A DNA stretch of 64,000 bases from Anaeramoeba flamelloides. Lineage: Eukaryota > Metamonada > Anaeramoebidae. Each line of letters begins with the position of its first letter. Positions within the stretch are counted from its first letter, which is position 1. The position numbers and the translations under genes were made by a program. The stretch is from positions 14,222,501-14,286,500 of the forward strand of contig JANTQA010000012.1 of assembly GCA_027625915.1 (NCBI GenBank), given 5' to 3'. Shown in pieces: positions 50,436 through 62,528 of this stretch. The notes under the pieces are model-generated. The model was given only the letters and a program-made list of their open reading frames with translations. It was not told the origin of the DNA and did no database searches.

Positions 50436-51624
50436 CCGGTAAATAGTATTATATTAAAAGATTTGTTTGTATCTTTTTTAAATAAAAAATGTAAAAATAA
50501 ATTTTAGATTCAAATTTATAATAAACAAATTTTTTTTTATTGATTAATTTTATTGATTTTTTGAAAATTTAAAACATTAATTATAAATATAATTAACTAA
50601 AAAACTAAATAAATAAAATGACAATAAATAGTTTTCCATTGGGAATGGTAAAACAAATAGATGGAAACTTAATACTTTGGATTCTCGCACGACATTGGGA
50701 TTTTATTTTTCGGTAATTAAAAATGAAAAAAATCCCGTCGATCCAAAAAGAGTTGGTATCATTCAATTTAAAACAATTTCATATGATTCTGATGGAAATA
50801 TTAAAATCCGGGTGACAACGTCAGGACACAAATTTAGTGATTTTGCTTCTAATCCAAACATTATAAAGCAGTCATTTGACCAAGAGGCGGCGGCCGTTCT
50901 AGTATCAAGATTAGCTGTTATGAGAACAAAAACAGAGAAAATCGGTACCATTTTGAGATGGCTAGATAAATCTTTAATTCAGGTTTGCCAAAAGTTTGCC
51001 AATTTTAATAAAAATAATATTTCCAGTTTCCAACTTTCTCCTTATTTTTCATATTACCCCCAATTTATGTTCCATTTCAGAAGAAGTCATTTTATGAATA
51101 TTTTTGGAGATAGCCCAGATGAATCTACTTATTTTTCACATTCTCTATATAAAGAAAATATTTCTAATTCGATTTTAATGTTTCAACCCGTTTTACATTC
51201 ATTTACAATGAATGGCCCACCAAAGCCAGTTTTATTAGAAATGGATTCTATTCAAAAAGATAACATTTTGTTATTGGATTCGTTTTTTTTGGTCTTAATA
51301 CACCACGGGAAGCAAATCAAAAATTGGATCAAACAGGGATATCATGAAATGGAAGAATATAAGGATTTTGCCACCTTTTTAGAATTCCCAAAGCAAGAAG
51401 CGAAAACACTGATGTCCAGTAGATTTCCTTACCCTAGATTTATTGAATGCGACCAAGGCTCAAGCCCTGCTAGATTCCTGCTTTCGAGATTAAACCCTTC
51501 CTCTCGAAAAGGATCTAATAATTTATATAGTAACAATCAAAACGAAAATTCTGATTTAACTGATGACGTAAGCTTTAATGATTTTATGAATCATTTAAAA
51601 AAAGTCGTGATAGATTTAGATTAG
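42698..51624 (+). CDS. SEC23: SEC23, COPII coat subunit
   Basis: Predicted 809 residues from exons 42698-43340, 45455-46248 and 50632-51624. SEC23 is the GTPase-activating partner of SAR1 and pairs with SEC24 on vesicles leaving the ER. The start (NGIRWSWNVFP) matches the family. Zinc-finger cysteines are at residues 56, 59, 78 and 81. The trunk domain follows with a poly-Gln insert (about residues 117-126). Exon 2 resumes at the DMQKDPW segment and has FLSGPCTKGKGQVV. Exon 3 opens SIGNGKTNRWK, in line with the EIGTGGTCQWK segment of animal SEC23, and carries SFDQEAAAVLVSRLAV and the C-terminal gelsolin-like part (SSPARFLLSRLNPS). The second junction is firm. The first acceptor (45455) is the only one that keeps frame, but it is weak; the stronger TTTTTAG 16 bases on breaks frame. 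The two introns total 6.5 kb and are filled with TIR elements. Confidence 0.92.
43639..44439. mobile_element. TIR element M2 in SEC23 intron 1 (about 800 bp)
   Basis: The ends match MITE M1: CTGTTAATTGCAAAATAA, then TCAAAATTTTCATTCAGCTTTCC, and the complement GGAAAGTTGAATGAAAATTTTG ending AACAAATAG. TA flanks both edges. It is longer than M1 because it holds nested element N and extra sequence. No transposase ORF is seen. Confidence 0.85.
43870..44343. mobile_element. TIR element N nested in M2
   Basis: About 470 bp. Arms of about 70 bp share TGAGAGAAAAATGTTG, ACAGARAAATRGTTGGACA and TTTTTAATTGGKAACATTA (left) with their complements at about 44263-44336. It sits wholly within M2, so it inserted after M2 did. 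No second copy is seen. Confidence 0.75.
44448..45008. mobile_element. TIR element O in SEC23 intron 1 (about 560 bp)
   Basis: Arms of about 90 bp share CCAATTTCAAAACATGAGAC and AAGTAMAAACACTSGTGC, with TTTGAAATTTAAAAG at the inner side. The right arm is the complement, at about 44920-45008. It begins within ten bases of the M2 right end. No ORF and no second copy are seen. Confidence 0.8.
48091..49976. mobile_element. TIR element D, copy D2, split by element C2, in SEC23 intron 2
   Basis: The left end TAAGATATTTCCAAAAAAGT and the right end ACTTTTTTGGAAACACCTTA are inverted copies bounded by TA. The outer parts align with D1 (3311-3898) on both sides of the C2 insertion. Removing C2 leaves about 600 bp, against about 590 for D1. 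No ORF is present. Confidence 0.75.
48490..49774. mobile_element. TIR element C, copy C2, inserted in D2
   Basis: Reverse orientation relative to C1. The right end GTTATCATCAAAACCTC-TA is intact; the left end is worn (GGATTTGACGGAAACTTTG). ATCGCGAT/ATCGTGAT-rich arms, a CTTGATTCAATCAAGGATCAGATCAAAGAG block and GAACAGAAAACACAACTAGAGGTAAGAG match C1 in reverse. It lies inside D2, where D1 has no insert. Confidence 0.8.
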
Positions 51625-51829
51625 TTATTTCTTTATATTTCTATTTTTAATCCTATTTTTATTTCTATTTTTATTTCTATTTTTATTTCTATCCCTATTT
51701 CTATTTTTATTTTCATTTTCATATTTAATATTATTTTTCAATTTTGCCGAAATAATCAAGAATTTATTATATTTTAATTATTTGTAATTATCCTTATTTT
51801 TGCTTTTTTTTAAATATTCGTTTTAATGG

Positions 51830-52816
51830 AATCTATCAAATATTCCCGAAAATATCCGAAAATCAAAAATACCCAAAATTTTTTAACCACATAAAAACAC
51901 TTTATGAACAACTTCTAAGAAACTCTGGTGATAATATACTCAGACTACAGTCAGTTTCACTTTTAAGGCACAAACTTTCAACGAAATTTAAGGCACAAAA
52001 AAAATCTCAAATTAAGGCATAAAATTCAAATTCTAGTAAAAATAAATTGTAAAAAAAAAAAATTCCAAATTATGTTCCTTAATTTGAGATTTTTTTTGTG
52101 CCTTAAATTTCGTTGATAGTTTGTGCCTTAAAAGTGAAACTGACTGTAAAAGTATATTTGGAATTTTATTGTAGAATATTTTTTTTTTCTTAGAAAAAAT
52201 CAAAATTCAAAAAATTTAAATTTTTTGGGAAAGTATTCAACCCATTTTGTGTGAATGGACCTGGTATGTTTGATGTCTGTAACATTTCTGATCATTCCGA
52301 AATGGTATTGACTAAATGAGAGAAAATGTACTGTTAAAGAAAATTTCTAATTGTGTATCATTGCCCTTAATTTTGTTATCTTAAATATAACCGAAAAAAA
52401 TACCGAGTAATATCTAATATTACAATAATTACCCATAACCTAGACATGGTTACCCAATCCAAACTTTATTTACCTCATCATTCCATAAAAGGCTGGTCTA
52501 ACCAATACAGACAAACCCACTCATGTCATACCTAGCACAACCCGTACCAATACTCTGACATGCTTATACACTTACCCCAATAAGTGACACCAATTACTCA
52601 AATATACTCAAAAATACCAAAAAACTCTTTATCGGGACTTAAAGTAGAAAATTCAAAAAATGTATTTTGTCTGAAAGTAAAATTGTTATTTTACAATTAA
52701 ACTGAGTATATTGGCACCAGATTTTCTTCGGGGTTGTTCATAAAGTGTTTTTTAGTTGTTAAAAAATTGTTGTGTATTTTTGATTTTCGGGTATTTTCGG
52801 AAATATTTTAAACACC
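51830..52816. mobile_element. TIR element J with 11-bp target duplication (about 990 bp)
   Basis: Direct repeats CGTTTTAATGG lie at 51819-51829 and 52817-52827. Inside them are inverted arms of about 110 bp sharing CCGAAAATAYCCGAAAATCAAAAATAC, AACACTTTATGAACAAC and AATATACTCAG. MITE I1 is inserted beside the left arm. The 11-bp duplication differs from the TA edges of the other families and suits a Mutator-like (9-11 bp) element; a hAT element would give 8 bp. There is no transposase. The middle (about 52430-52620) is richer in C than its surroundings. Confidence 0.75.
51948..52146. mobile_element. MITE family I, copy I1 (youngest-looking), nested in J
   Basis: 199 bp between TA dinucleotides. 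It starts CAGTCAGTTTCACTTTTAAG and ends with the complement. The arms of about 77 bp differ at only a few positions, separated by a loop of about 40 bases. CAGT ends and a TA target are usual for Tc1/mariner-type elements. The RNA of either strand would fold into a long hairpin. Confidence 0.92.
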
Positions 52817-53154
52817 CGTTTTAATGGCAATATGACATATATTCAACTTAATCATTTTTTTTTTTTTTTATTTTTGCAAAATTGGAAATATTATGTTCAT
52901 CAATATAATTTAATTTTCTTTCGAAACACAGGAAACTCTCGAATATATACAAAATCATTTTTTTTTTGTTTTAGAAAGATTATATTTCAATTTTCTGCAA
53001 TCATAAACCAAAAAAAAAAAAATTCTTCTTGTTTCTTAACCTTATTTGATTATTTATTATCTTTTCAATAATTTTTTTTTAACTTTTACTTGATAAAAAT
53101 TCATTTTGAATTAAATTTGGTTTATCTGTCAAAATCTTGATTTTTCAATCACAT

Positions 53155-53352
53155 TTATTTTTCAAAAATTAATAAGTTCAACTTTTGATCTAAGCACAAA
53201 ATAATTGTGTAATGATTTTTTGACCTTTTAAATGTGCTATAATTTTTGAATTTCCGCTCCATATAAATTACAATTGTTCGGCCTATTTGTATGGAATTTC
53301 CATAAATGAAAATATGTACTTTCGATTTAGATTGGATAAAAATATGAATCAA
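53155..53352 (-). other. Orphan ORF, minus strand
   Basis: A 65-residue ORF with mixed composition (KSKVHIFIYGNSIQIG, then YMERKFKNYSTFKRSKNH). No domain is recognised and no partner exon is seen. It could be a gene scrap, a small gene or chance. Confidence 0.25.
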
Positions 53353-54689
53353 AAGATTGAAAAGGTGAGTTATTATGGTAGTTTATGATAATTTCCAGAA
53401 TTATAAAATTAATTGAGGAATTTTTTATAGTTTTTTTGTTTTTTAAAAATCTATTTTTGTTTTAATGAGGTAGTATTTTTTAAAAATTAAGCGAAATCTT
53501 GTTGAGATTTTATATATATATTTTTTATAAGCTGTGTTATGACTTATGAAATGGATGAGTTAATCCCATTTGAACCATTTATTAATCTTTGTCATTTTTT
53601 TGAAATCCGATATCGGGGTGTTTTCAATATAAAACTAATATATATATATATTATTATTATTATTATTAAGAAATATGTTAAAACTTGATTATTGTAAACA
53701 CTTTTTTCATTTTATGTTGGAAAGTATTGATTTCGAAAGGAAAATATTGATTTTTTTATTATTTTGAATAATTAATATTTAAATTCAAATCCCAGTTAAT
53801 GGAACTAATCGTAGAACAGGTGATTAAATAATTGTTAATTTGATAGAAGTTAAATCAATTTTATCAATTAAATTTTAATCTATTTAAAAAAATTTATATT
53901 CTTTAAAGTTTGAAAAAAGCCATTTTCTTATTTTTAAAAAATGAAAAAAATAACAAATGATTTTTAATTTTGAAAAAAATTTTCAATAAATTGTTTGGTC
54001 TTATTCACAAGAATTTTTCTAACAATTTAAATCTTTATCAGAGAAATATTAATTTTATATTTTGTCGATTAATTTAATTTCTACCGAAAAATATTTGTTA
54101 GAAAATTTTATTTTGAAAAAACAATTTTCTATTATTTATAAAAACTCAATTCCTGGTTAACATTTTTAAATAGATTTATAAATTTAATAATTATAACTAT
54201 TCTTCTTGTCATAATGCCTTTATTATTCAAATAGTTCAAAAAATCAATTTGTTATTAAACAACAGAAGTGTCCCAAAAAAAAACAAAAAGAAAACCATTC
54301 TTTATCTTAATATTTTTGTCAACAAAGAATATCAAGATGTGTAATAATGATGAAAATTAAGTTAAACTAGATAAAACTTTTTATAATGTAAGAAATAAAA
54401 GGAATTTTACCATTTTCTTTTTCAGAAAAAAAAAAAGGAAAAAAAATTTGATCTCACTAAAAAAATTTGCTTTTCTGAAGATTTCCTAATTGATCAGAAT
54501 TTTTTTCACACTTTGGATTTACAAAATCTGTATGTAGAGAATATCACTAATAACATCTTTAAAATTCTAACCTATCGTCTCAGAAGGTTGCTCGCTTAAA
54601 TAAAATTCGTAATGAATTTCTGTATTTTGAAATCTAATTCATTTTACGGTTGAACTAATTTAATTTTTGAAAATGTTTTTTTTTAGAAC

Positions 54690-55294
54690 TAAACTATTTT
54701 TCATAAATTTTGACTCGCTTTATAATGATAATGGGGGTTGTTTTGAGGGTTTATTCCAGTATTCTTTACAAAAAATATTTTCAAATTTTTGGATCAGAAT
54801 CATTTTTTCTAATTTTGCAAATTTTAGTTTGCTTTTTCAATTTTTCCTTTTCCTTTGTTTTTCAAAGATTTGTTTTTCTTTTTTTTTTTTTTTTTTTTTT
54901 TCCATTTCTTTTTCTTTTTATTTTTTTGAAAAGATCCTGTGATAAAAAAAAAGAACTTCGAAAGGAAAAATAATCACTAAGAAAATTTCGACTATGTAAT
55001 GTCTTTGAAAATGGATTTAATTATTCATAAAAAATCTTGTTGTTCAACTTTTTTTCAGTGAAACTTCAGTAATAAAAAATCCGTAATGCTCATTTCAAAA
55101 ATTGTGACTCATTTTTTTTTAGTTTTTGGTTTTATTTTTTTATTAATTTTTAATATATCAGGCTTTTATAGATTTAGAATGACTTAAAAGTGAATTACAA
55201 ATAATATTTAGTTATTAATTGTTCTTGAATACTAAAGGATATTTTTTTTTTTTCAATTTATTATTTCAGGTGAGTCTCAATTTTTGAAAAAGAG
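54690..55294. mobile_element. TIR element L, copy L3
   Basis: Very similar to L1 along its full length except for the T tract; both read AATCACTAAGAAAA and CTATGTAATGTCTTTGAAAA. The right end is GTGAGTCTCAATTTTTGAAAAAGAGT, with an inverted partner at about 55088-55113. The closeness to L1 suggests recent spread of this family. Confidence 0.8.
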
Positions 55295-55774
55295 TTTATT
55301 TTCATAATGGTTGGTTAATTTACAAACATATTTTTGTAAAAAATTTTCGAACGACTATTTTCTTGTTTTTTTCTTTTTTTCAAAAAATATGATACTCTGT
55401 ACTTGAAGATATAACATATTAAATAAAATAAATAGAAAAAAAATTTTCTTAAAAGTAATAAAGAAAAAGTATCTTTTATTGATTTCTATATTAGATCTTT
55501 TTAAATGCTAAATTTTTGTGGAACACAATTAAAAATCGAAAATAGGATATTGATTGAAAAAAAAAAAAAAAAAATCAATAATTTATTCGGATCTAATTAT
55601 TCAATTTTAGAATGTGAACACAACAAATTATATATTTTAATTTAAATATTTAAGAGAAAAAAATTTCACTATTTATTGTATGTCTCTAAATAAAAAAATT
55701 AATAAAAAAAATCTCTAAATTTGATTTTTTTTTTTAAGTAATTTTTTTTTGGAAATGGAAATATTTTCAAATAT

Positions 55775-56978
55775 TTAATCATTCCATTCTTCACCTTTTT
55801 CTTTTTCTTTTTCGTCCCATTTTTCTTCACCCCATGCGTCTTCTTCGTTATCAGATGATGCAACTTCTTCAACAGAAGATTCGTTATCAGATTGTTCAGA
55901 TTCTGGTTCGGATTCGTTTTCTTGTTCTCTTCTGGCTTCTTCTTCTTGTCTTTTTTTACGTTCTTCTTCTTCAAGTTGTTCTTCGATTTCTGATTGGTCT
56001 CTGTAAAAGAACAGATCTGGCATGACTTCCCATTCTTTTTCTCTTGACATTCCTTTTAATCTCAACACTTCTCTGGCAAGTAACCAATAAATGAACCCAA
56101 TCGAGTATTTTCCTTTGTTGTTACATGGGATTGCAACATCGACAAAGTTTAATGGTGAGTCAGTATCACATAAACAGATAACTGGGATGTTTGCATAACT
56201 GGCTTCTCTAATTGGCTAATTTGAAATAAAATGAAATTTGGTTGTTTTTTTGTTTTTAGTCGTGAAGTGAAAAAGAGTAAAAGTTAGAAAAAGGAAAATA
56301 AAACAAGAGTTTGTTTAGTTTTTAAATTTGAATATCAAAATTTCAAATAACAAAAAAAAATCAAAAAAAAAAAATCAAAAAAATAAAAAAAATCAAAAAA
56401 AATCAAAAAAAAATCAAAAAAAAAGCAAAAATCAAAATAAAAAAAATAAAAAAAAATAAAAAAAAAAAAAGGAAAATAATTACTTGAGCATCAGTTCTTG
56501 GATCTGTGGCAATAATTAAAAGTGGTTCAAGGAAAGCTTTTTGGATTTGATTAGTGAATGTACCTGGGATGAATCTTCCTGCTAAAGCCTTGACACCAAG
56601 ATATTTGGAGAATTTAAGGATGGCTCTTTGTCCATAAGGTCTGGCAGAAACAAGGACAACGTCTTCAGGGTTTGGGATCGAGGCAATTACTCTGGCTGCA
56701 AACATGAGCTTTTCCCAGGCCTGGGCAATGTTGATGATGTATACACCTTCTTTTCTTCTTTTGTAAACGTAGTCTCCCATTTGTTTTTCTAAATTGTGTG
56801 TTCCAACTTGACAGTTACAAGCAATCATTTTTTTGAGATCGTCATTTCTTTGCTTTTTGCTGATGTAAGTGTGGGCACTTGGTAATTCAACAACTTTTTT
56901 TTTTGCTTTTTTGACTTTCTTTTTGTTGTTGTTTTTTCTTTGGTTTTTCTTTTTGAAATTCTTTTGTGATTTGCTCAT
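55775..56978 (-). CDS. RPSA: 40S ribosomal protein SA (uS2)
   Basis: Predicted 311 residues from two exons, 56978-56484 and 56215-55775, with a 268-bp GT-AG intron. uS2 sits at the head-body junction of the small ribosomal subunit. Family landmarks are [50 protein letters not shown] and TDPRTDAQ before the intron, then [27 protein letters not shown] and [12 protein letters not shown] after it. Two features differ from animal RPSA: a Lys-rich N-terminal extension of about 35 residues ([16 protein letters not shown]), and an acidic Glu/Ser C-tail with only a trace of the W-containing repeats. The start at 56978 is the ATG nearest the conserved part; the frame stays open further upstream but is low-complexity there. 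Confidence 0.95.
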
Positions 56979-57883
56979 AATTGGTCTTTTTTTGTTTTTT
57001 GTTTTTTGTTTTTTTTTTTGAAAATAGAGAAATTTAAAAAAAGAAAAATTAAAATTTAAATTATTCAAAAGAAACAAGTTTTCAAAATAAAAAAGAAAAG
57101 ACAAAAGAAAAAAAAAAAAAAAAATCTCAACAAAAATTAAAAAGTTTGTTTGTGTTTTGTTGATGTTTATTTTAAAAAAAAAAATTGAAATTGATTACCT
57201 TTAAAATTCTAAAAGAGAATGAAATAAAAAAAATGAAAACTTTTTTTAAATTTTTTATCAGAATTTTAAGTTTTTTTTGAGATTAAACTGACAGTTGGTA
57301 AACTAATAAACATATTTACGGGTATTTTGATAGGGATTTTTGTGGACAGACCTTTTTATAACAACTTTATAGCCAGTTATTTATTAAATACTGTTATATA
57401 CCAATTACTCATAAATTACAATTGTTATTTGGAAATTTTTTCTTGATTTTCCTTTTTGAAATTATTCTGATTAAGCTTTGAATAAAGGATTTTACGAAAT
57501 CAAGTGTTAAGAAACTCTGTAAAATTAGTTGTTCTTCATCTTATTCCAACCAAAGGACTGTTTGATAAGAAATAGTTCTCAGATTTATAAAAATGGAAAT
57601 TGAACTAAAAATTTTTTTTCATTTATTAAGATTTATCAGTTATTAATGAAAATTTTTATTTCAATTTCCAAAATGAATATTAATTATTACTGGTACAATC
57701 AAATTACCAGTGTAAAAATTTTATCTTAGAATAAACTAAGGAAGTTTAATTTATTGTCTAAAAATATCATTTCTAAATGGTGCTGCTAAGAGCTTGGGTT
57801 TGTCTTCAAAATATAAACTAGAAAAATATTTTGAAATGTGAACTAAAAATTTTCATTTTTTAATTGGAAAAATATTAGCAGTT

Positions 57884-59271
57884 TTAAGGGAGTAGCTACA
57901 CCATAAGACATGATAAAAATTTGAGAGAGATGAGATAAGAACATTTTATTTTCAGTGATGTGTTCGTAGATTCTCTAAAAATTTTTTTAAAAAAATTATT
58001 TGATATTTTAATTTTAGTAATGTTCAACAATAAAAAAATTGAGATTATATTGATAAAATAGTTTTTTTTTTTTTTATCATTTTTTTATTAAAATAAACTT
58101 ATTTCAATTAATTAGGACACAGTTTAAACAGTTGGAAAAATAACAATAATACTACACTTTACATCCTATTGGAAATTAATTTTAATTCAACAAACTATTT
58201 CATTTTTTATCTTTTTTGTTTTTGTTTTCATTTTCAATTTTTCAGTTACTTAATCTGTTTAGTTAGATCTGAAAATTTTTTTATAGATGGTTTGATAGAA
58301 TGTTAATGTTGAGTTTCAAAAATTGAAAAATCCACATACAACCGGTGCATGGTATCTTATCATTTGATCGATCAACCATTGTTGGTGTAATTTTAACAAA
58401 TCTACCAATATATTTTTTGTTCAAACTCTTTCATTTCAGCTCGTTTCCTTATTTTGGATAGACTTGTTTTGATTTTTTATTTTATATTGTTTTCTTATAT
58501 TTGGATGAAAATGATTGCTTCTTAAAAAAACATTAATACTAGGTTATTTAAATATGGTTTTATATTACATTTGGAAAAATATAATAAATTGAGTTTTTGT
58601 TTTCCTATTTTTGATTTTCTGATGTGTCCAAATTTTTGGAATGGGGTTTTGTTTTTTTTTTTGGGAGAAGATAATTTCAGATTCTTTAAATAAAACTTAT
58701 GGCTATTTTGTGGTTTAAACTTTGATAACATATAATCATATTTACTTCTCCAATTCCACTAAACCCAACTATTTAAAATCCTAATAAGTAATAATTTGAC
58801 TTAATTATTCTAATTTTGGAATCCTTCTAGCGATTTAAGTCCCATTTATGTTTCCTTTTATGATTCTCTCAATTGTAAGGTTGTTGTTCTTTTTAAACAA
58901 AATCCATTAATCCCCAATGCCACTAATATTAAAATATTTCTAATTGCTTAATTTTGTCAGGATTAAAAAAATCTCAAAAATGATGAAAAAATAAAAAATG
59001 AAAAAATTAAATGCCACAATAGAATGTTGAGAGAAGGATAAAAGATAAGTTATTCAACATTCAAAACACTATTTTTTGCAATTCAACTCAACATTCTATT
59101 GTGGCAATTTCTTTGAGACTTTGAAAAAAAAATTAAAAAAATCTAATGAATGAAGTTGTTTAAAGAATAAACACCCAGGAGTTACAACCAGAGTAAAAAA
59201 TCTTATTTTCTGATCCTTTTCAAAATTGCAAAAAAGTGAAAAATTTTTCAATACCGTGGCTACTCCCTTAA
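57884..59271. mobile_element. TIR element G (about 1.4 kb)
   Basis: The ends read TTAAGGGAGTAGCTAC and GTGGCTACTCCCTTAA, with about 20 bp of matching arm. Near the right end lies a hairpin (GCCACAATAGAATGTTGAG at about 59011-59029 and its complement at 59086-59106), whose left half resembles 20825-20900. No transposase ORF is present. The short arms make the boundary call weaker than for the other elements. Confidence 0.5.
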
Positions 59272-59364
59272 CATATATTAACTACTTTTTTTTTTTTTTT
59301 TGTAATAGATTTAGAGATAAAAAGGGGGGTTTATCTGTTCAATTTGATATTGGGCAGTTTATTA

Positions 59365-59528
59365 CAGTCTTTCCTTGGTTACCGTGAATTTTTATATGAA
59401 TCAAATTTTGATGCTGATATAGATTTTTCAAAAGGTGGATATGAGGATAAGAAAGCTCATATTGAAAAATCTATATCAGCATCAAAATTTGATTCATATA
59501 AAAATTCACGGTAGCCTTGGAACAGCTG
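59365..59528. mobile_element. Hairpin MITE H with near-perfect arms
   Basis: 164 bp between TA dinucleotides. It starts CAGTCTTTCCTTGGTTACC and ends with a diverged complement. The inner arms (59381-59432 and 59461-59512) pair without a mismatch over about 50 bases around a loop of about 28. CAG ends at TA suit a Tc1/mariner-type element. It is a single copy in this window. Confidence 0.88.
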
Positions 59529-60189
59529 TATTTGTGAATTTATTTTAAAAATCCAAATAATTTTACATTTCATTCATTTAAACATAACCATAATTGTATT
59601 TATTGAGTTACTAGGAAAATTTTATTCAGCATAAACCCTTATTCAACAATTTCTTTACATACCAAAAATTTCACAAAATAATTTCCTTTGTGCTAATTTA
59701 TTTACTAAATTTAATCTTAAATCATATTTTTTTTTTAATGAATATTAATGTTTGTATATATCCCTGATAACCTAACGTCCTTTGAAATAAAAGTTTAAAT
59801 TTGAATTGTAATCTAACATTTGAGGATATAAAAGTTATAAGCATTTATCTTTGAAAGAAATTTTTCAAATTAAGAATTGTGTGTTTAATTTAAAAACAAA
59901 ATAGCTTGTAAAAAAAAATTTTTCAAGATTTTTATATTTTCATTATTTTCCAATCAAAATTTATCAAAAAAAAATTTTTTTTCGAAATTTTTTTAATTTT
60001 GTAAAGTTTGTCTAAACATCTAAAAATTACATTTTTAATTATTAGAACACACCATCCTTCACAAGAATTTTTTTGGAACCCTTTGTACCCCGTTATAATC
60101 TAAAAACTGTAATAAACAAATTAGTTACTAATAATATTTTGACAAAACATAGAAAATTTATTTTATCGAATAATTATTATTCAATAGCA

Positions 60190-60220
<31 letters not shown>

Positions 60221-61678
60221 TCTTAATAATTAAAAAAAAATTTAAAAATATTCAAATTTTTCTTGTTTTTTTTTTTTTTTCATTTTAAAATTTAACCGTA
60301 TTTTTCAACACATAACCTTTTTCAAATTTATATTGTTTGATCATCAGTTCAATTTCAATTAGCTGTAGATTTTTTTAATTTTTAATTTTTACAATTTTTT
60401 AATTTTCCCCCTTTTAAAATATTGAGATAAAATAAACTAAATTATTGAATTAGAGACCATAGATCAATAATTATTTTTCAAGATCTGTATTAATTTAGAT
60501 TGAAAAATTCAAAAATTTCAGATATTTTTTTTCATATTTTTGCTTATAACAAAATTCAAAAAAAAAAAAAAAAATTGTTTTTTTTTGGTTTCATAGTTTC
60601 TTTTATAATCTCAGAAAAATATTTAAAAGTTATTATATCTATATAATAACTTTTAGTGTTGATTTTTTATTTATTAAAAAGTTTTTATTTATTTAATTAC
60701 AATACATTGAATATAATTATAAAAAAAAAAATATGTCCTTTATATGTAAAAGTATTATTTTTTTATGAACAATATTTTTCGAAATCTAACTTTATAATTT
60801 ATTTCAATTAACCACTAGGATAAAATTTTTTAGTATAAAAACACTCTCAAATTTTAAATATCGAAAATATTTTTTTGAAATTACTATGTAGTTTTTTTTT
60901 TTTTTTTTTATGCAAAATTGGGGTTGAGAAAATTTTGAAATCAAACAATAAGTTAATATATTAAATTAGAATGTTTTTCCAGAGAGTTTATCTTTTTATT
61001 TGAACTTTTTTTAATTATACCATTAAAAAAACATTTGAAGACCAAATTAGTCCCTTCTATGAAAAGAAAATTCCCATAATTTCGCATTTTTTTTTTGTAA
61101 ATGAGCAAAAATAAGATATTTTATATAAAAATGTACATAATTTCAACTTTGAATTCAATCATTTTGTCAAACCATGTTTTCAAGAAAAAGTTAAATGAAA
61201 ACTTTATTTATTTTTTTTTTTCATTTAGTTTTTTTAATTGGCTTATTGAAAGATATTTTTTAGTTTTCCATTTTTAGAGTTTTTTGGGTTGTAGGTACAT
61301 ATATATAAAATTTTTACATTTTTTTTTTTATTATTATCAAGTATTTTATATTAATTAAATTGATGTTTTAGAAAATTATAAATCTTAAACTTTTAATTTT
61401 GACCTAAATAAATGAATATTCATTTTTTTCTTCATTGAATAATTATCAAAATTTTTACTGAAAAAAAAAATTAAAATTTTTCTGGTCTCTGGATTTTTTA
61501 TTTAATTACTTTATTAGAAAATTAAAAAATCCATTTGTAATTTATTATTAATCAATCCTTATATTATTTTTTAGTTACTATCATTGTAATAAACTTTCTA
61601 ATTTTTAAAAAATATAAACAGAAATAAAAAATGTAAAAAATACAAAAATGGTAATTATTGGTTTTTCTAATGCCAGTA

Positions 61679-61877
61679 CAGTCAGTTTCACCTTTAATAC
61701 ACAAACTTTCAAATAAATTTAAGACACAAAAAAAATCTCAAATTAATACCTAAAATTCAAATTCTAGTAAAAATAAATTGTAAAAAAAAAAAATTCTAAA
61801 TTTTGTGTCTTAATTTGAGATTTTTTTTGTGATTTAAATTTTGTTGAAAGTTTGTGCCTTAAAAGTGAAACTGACTG
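61679..61877. mobile_element. MITE family I, copy I2
   Basis: 199 bp between TA dinucleotides, collinear with I1 and of the same length. The arms have more mismatches than in I1, so it is probably older. Confidence 0.88.
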
Positions 61878-62528
61878 TAAATGAAATAAAATAAAAAGAT
61901 ATTTTATCTTTGAACAATTAGGACTTATTATTATAATTACAATATATATTAAAGATTTATAACAAAAATTTTTTATTAATTTATCACTATTATTTTAAAA
62001 ATTCTATTATCAACTTTATAAAATTTGGGCTAACAAGGGTATTAATGATTATATATAAACCCTAATTCAAAATTTTGAAAATACTTGTATAACAATTAAA
62101 TTACAAGTTCAATTTCAAAGTCAATTAGGTTTTTTGGGATTATAATGTGGACTTTTTTTATGGGTATACATATTGGTATCTTTATTGTAATATGGAATTC
62201 AAAAATAGGAATACACAATACAGTAACAAAATTAAATCAACTATTTGATTTTGATTTGTATTAAAGTATAAGATTATTTTTATTAAATTTTTTCACAGTT
62301 TTTATTGTTTCTTTGGTATTTTTTTTGGTTATCAGTTGATTACTTTTTATCTTAAAAAGGAATGGGTTAAAATAAGTCGTGGATTTTCAAATGAAAATTT
62401 TGTTCTGAATGGTATAAATGTGGATTAGTGTTGATTTATATGTAAATTGTTTCCAATAAAATCATTTAATATTCTCAATATCTCTCTACAAACTAAAGAT
62501 TGGCATGAAATAAAGCCACCCGGGGCAT

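Larger units (their letters stand above)
51625..55774. other. Intergenic region between SEC23 and RPSA (convergent 3' ends)
   Basis: About 4.1 kb. An imperfect TTTCTATTTTTA run follows the SEC23 stop (51627-51720). Element J with nested MITE I1 comes next, then a minus-strand ORF scrap (53155-53352), a TA/TTA run near 53640 and element L3. No complete gene is seen. Confidence 0.6.
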
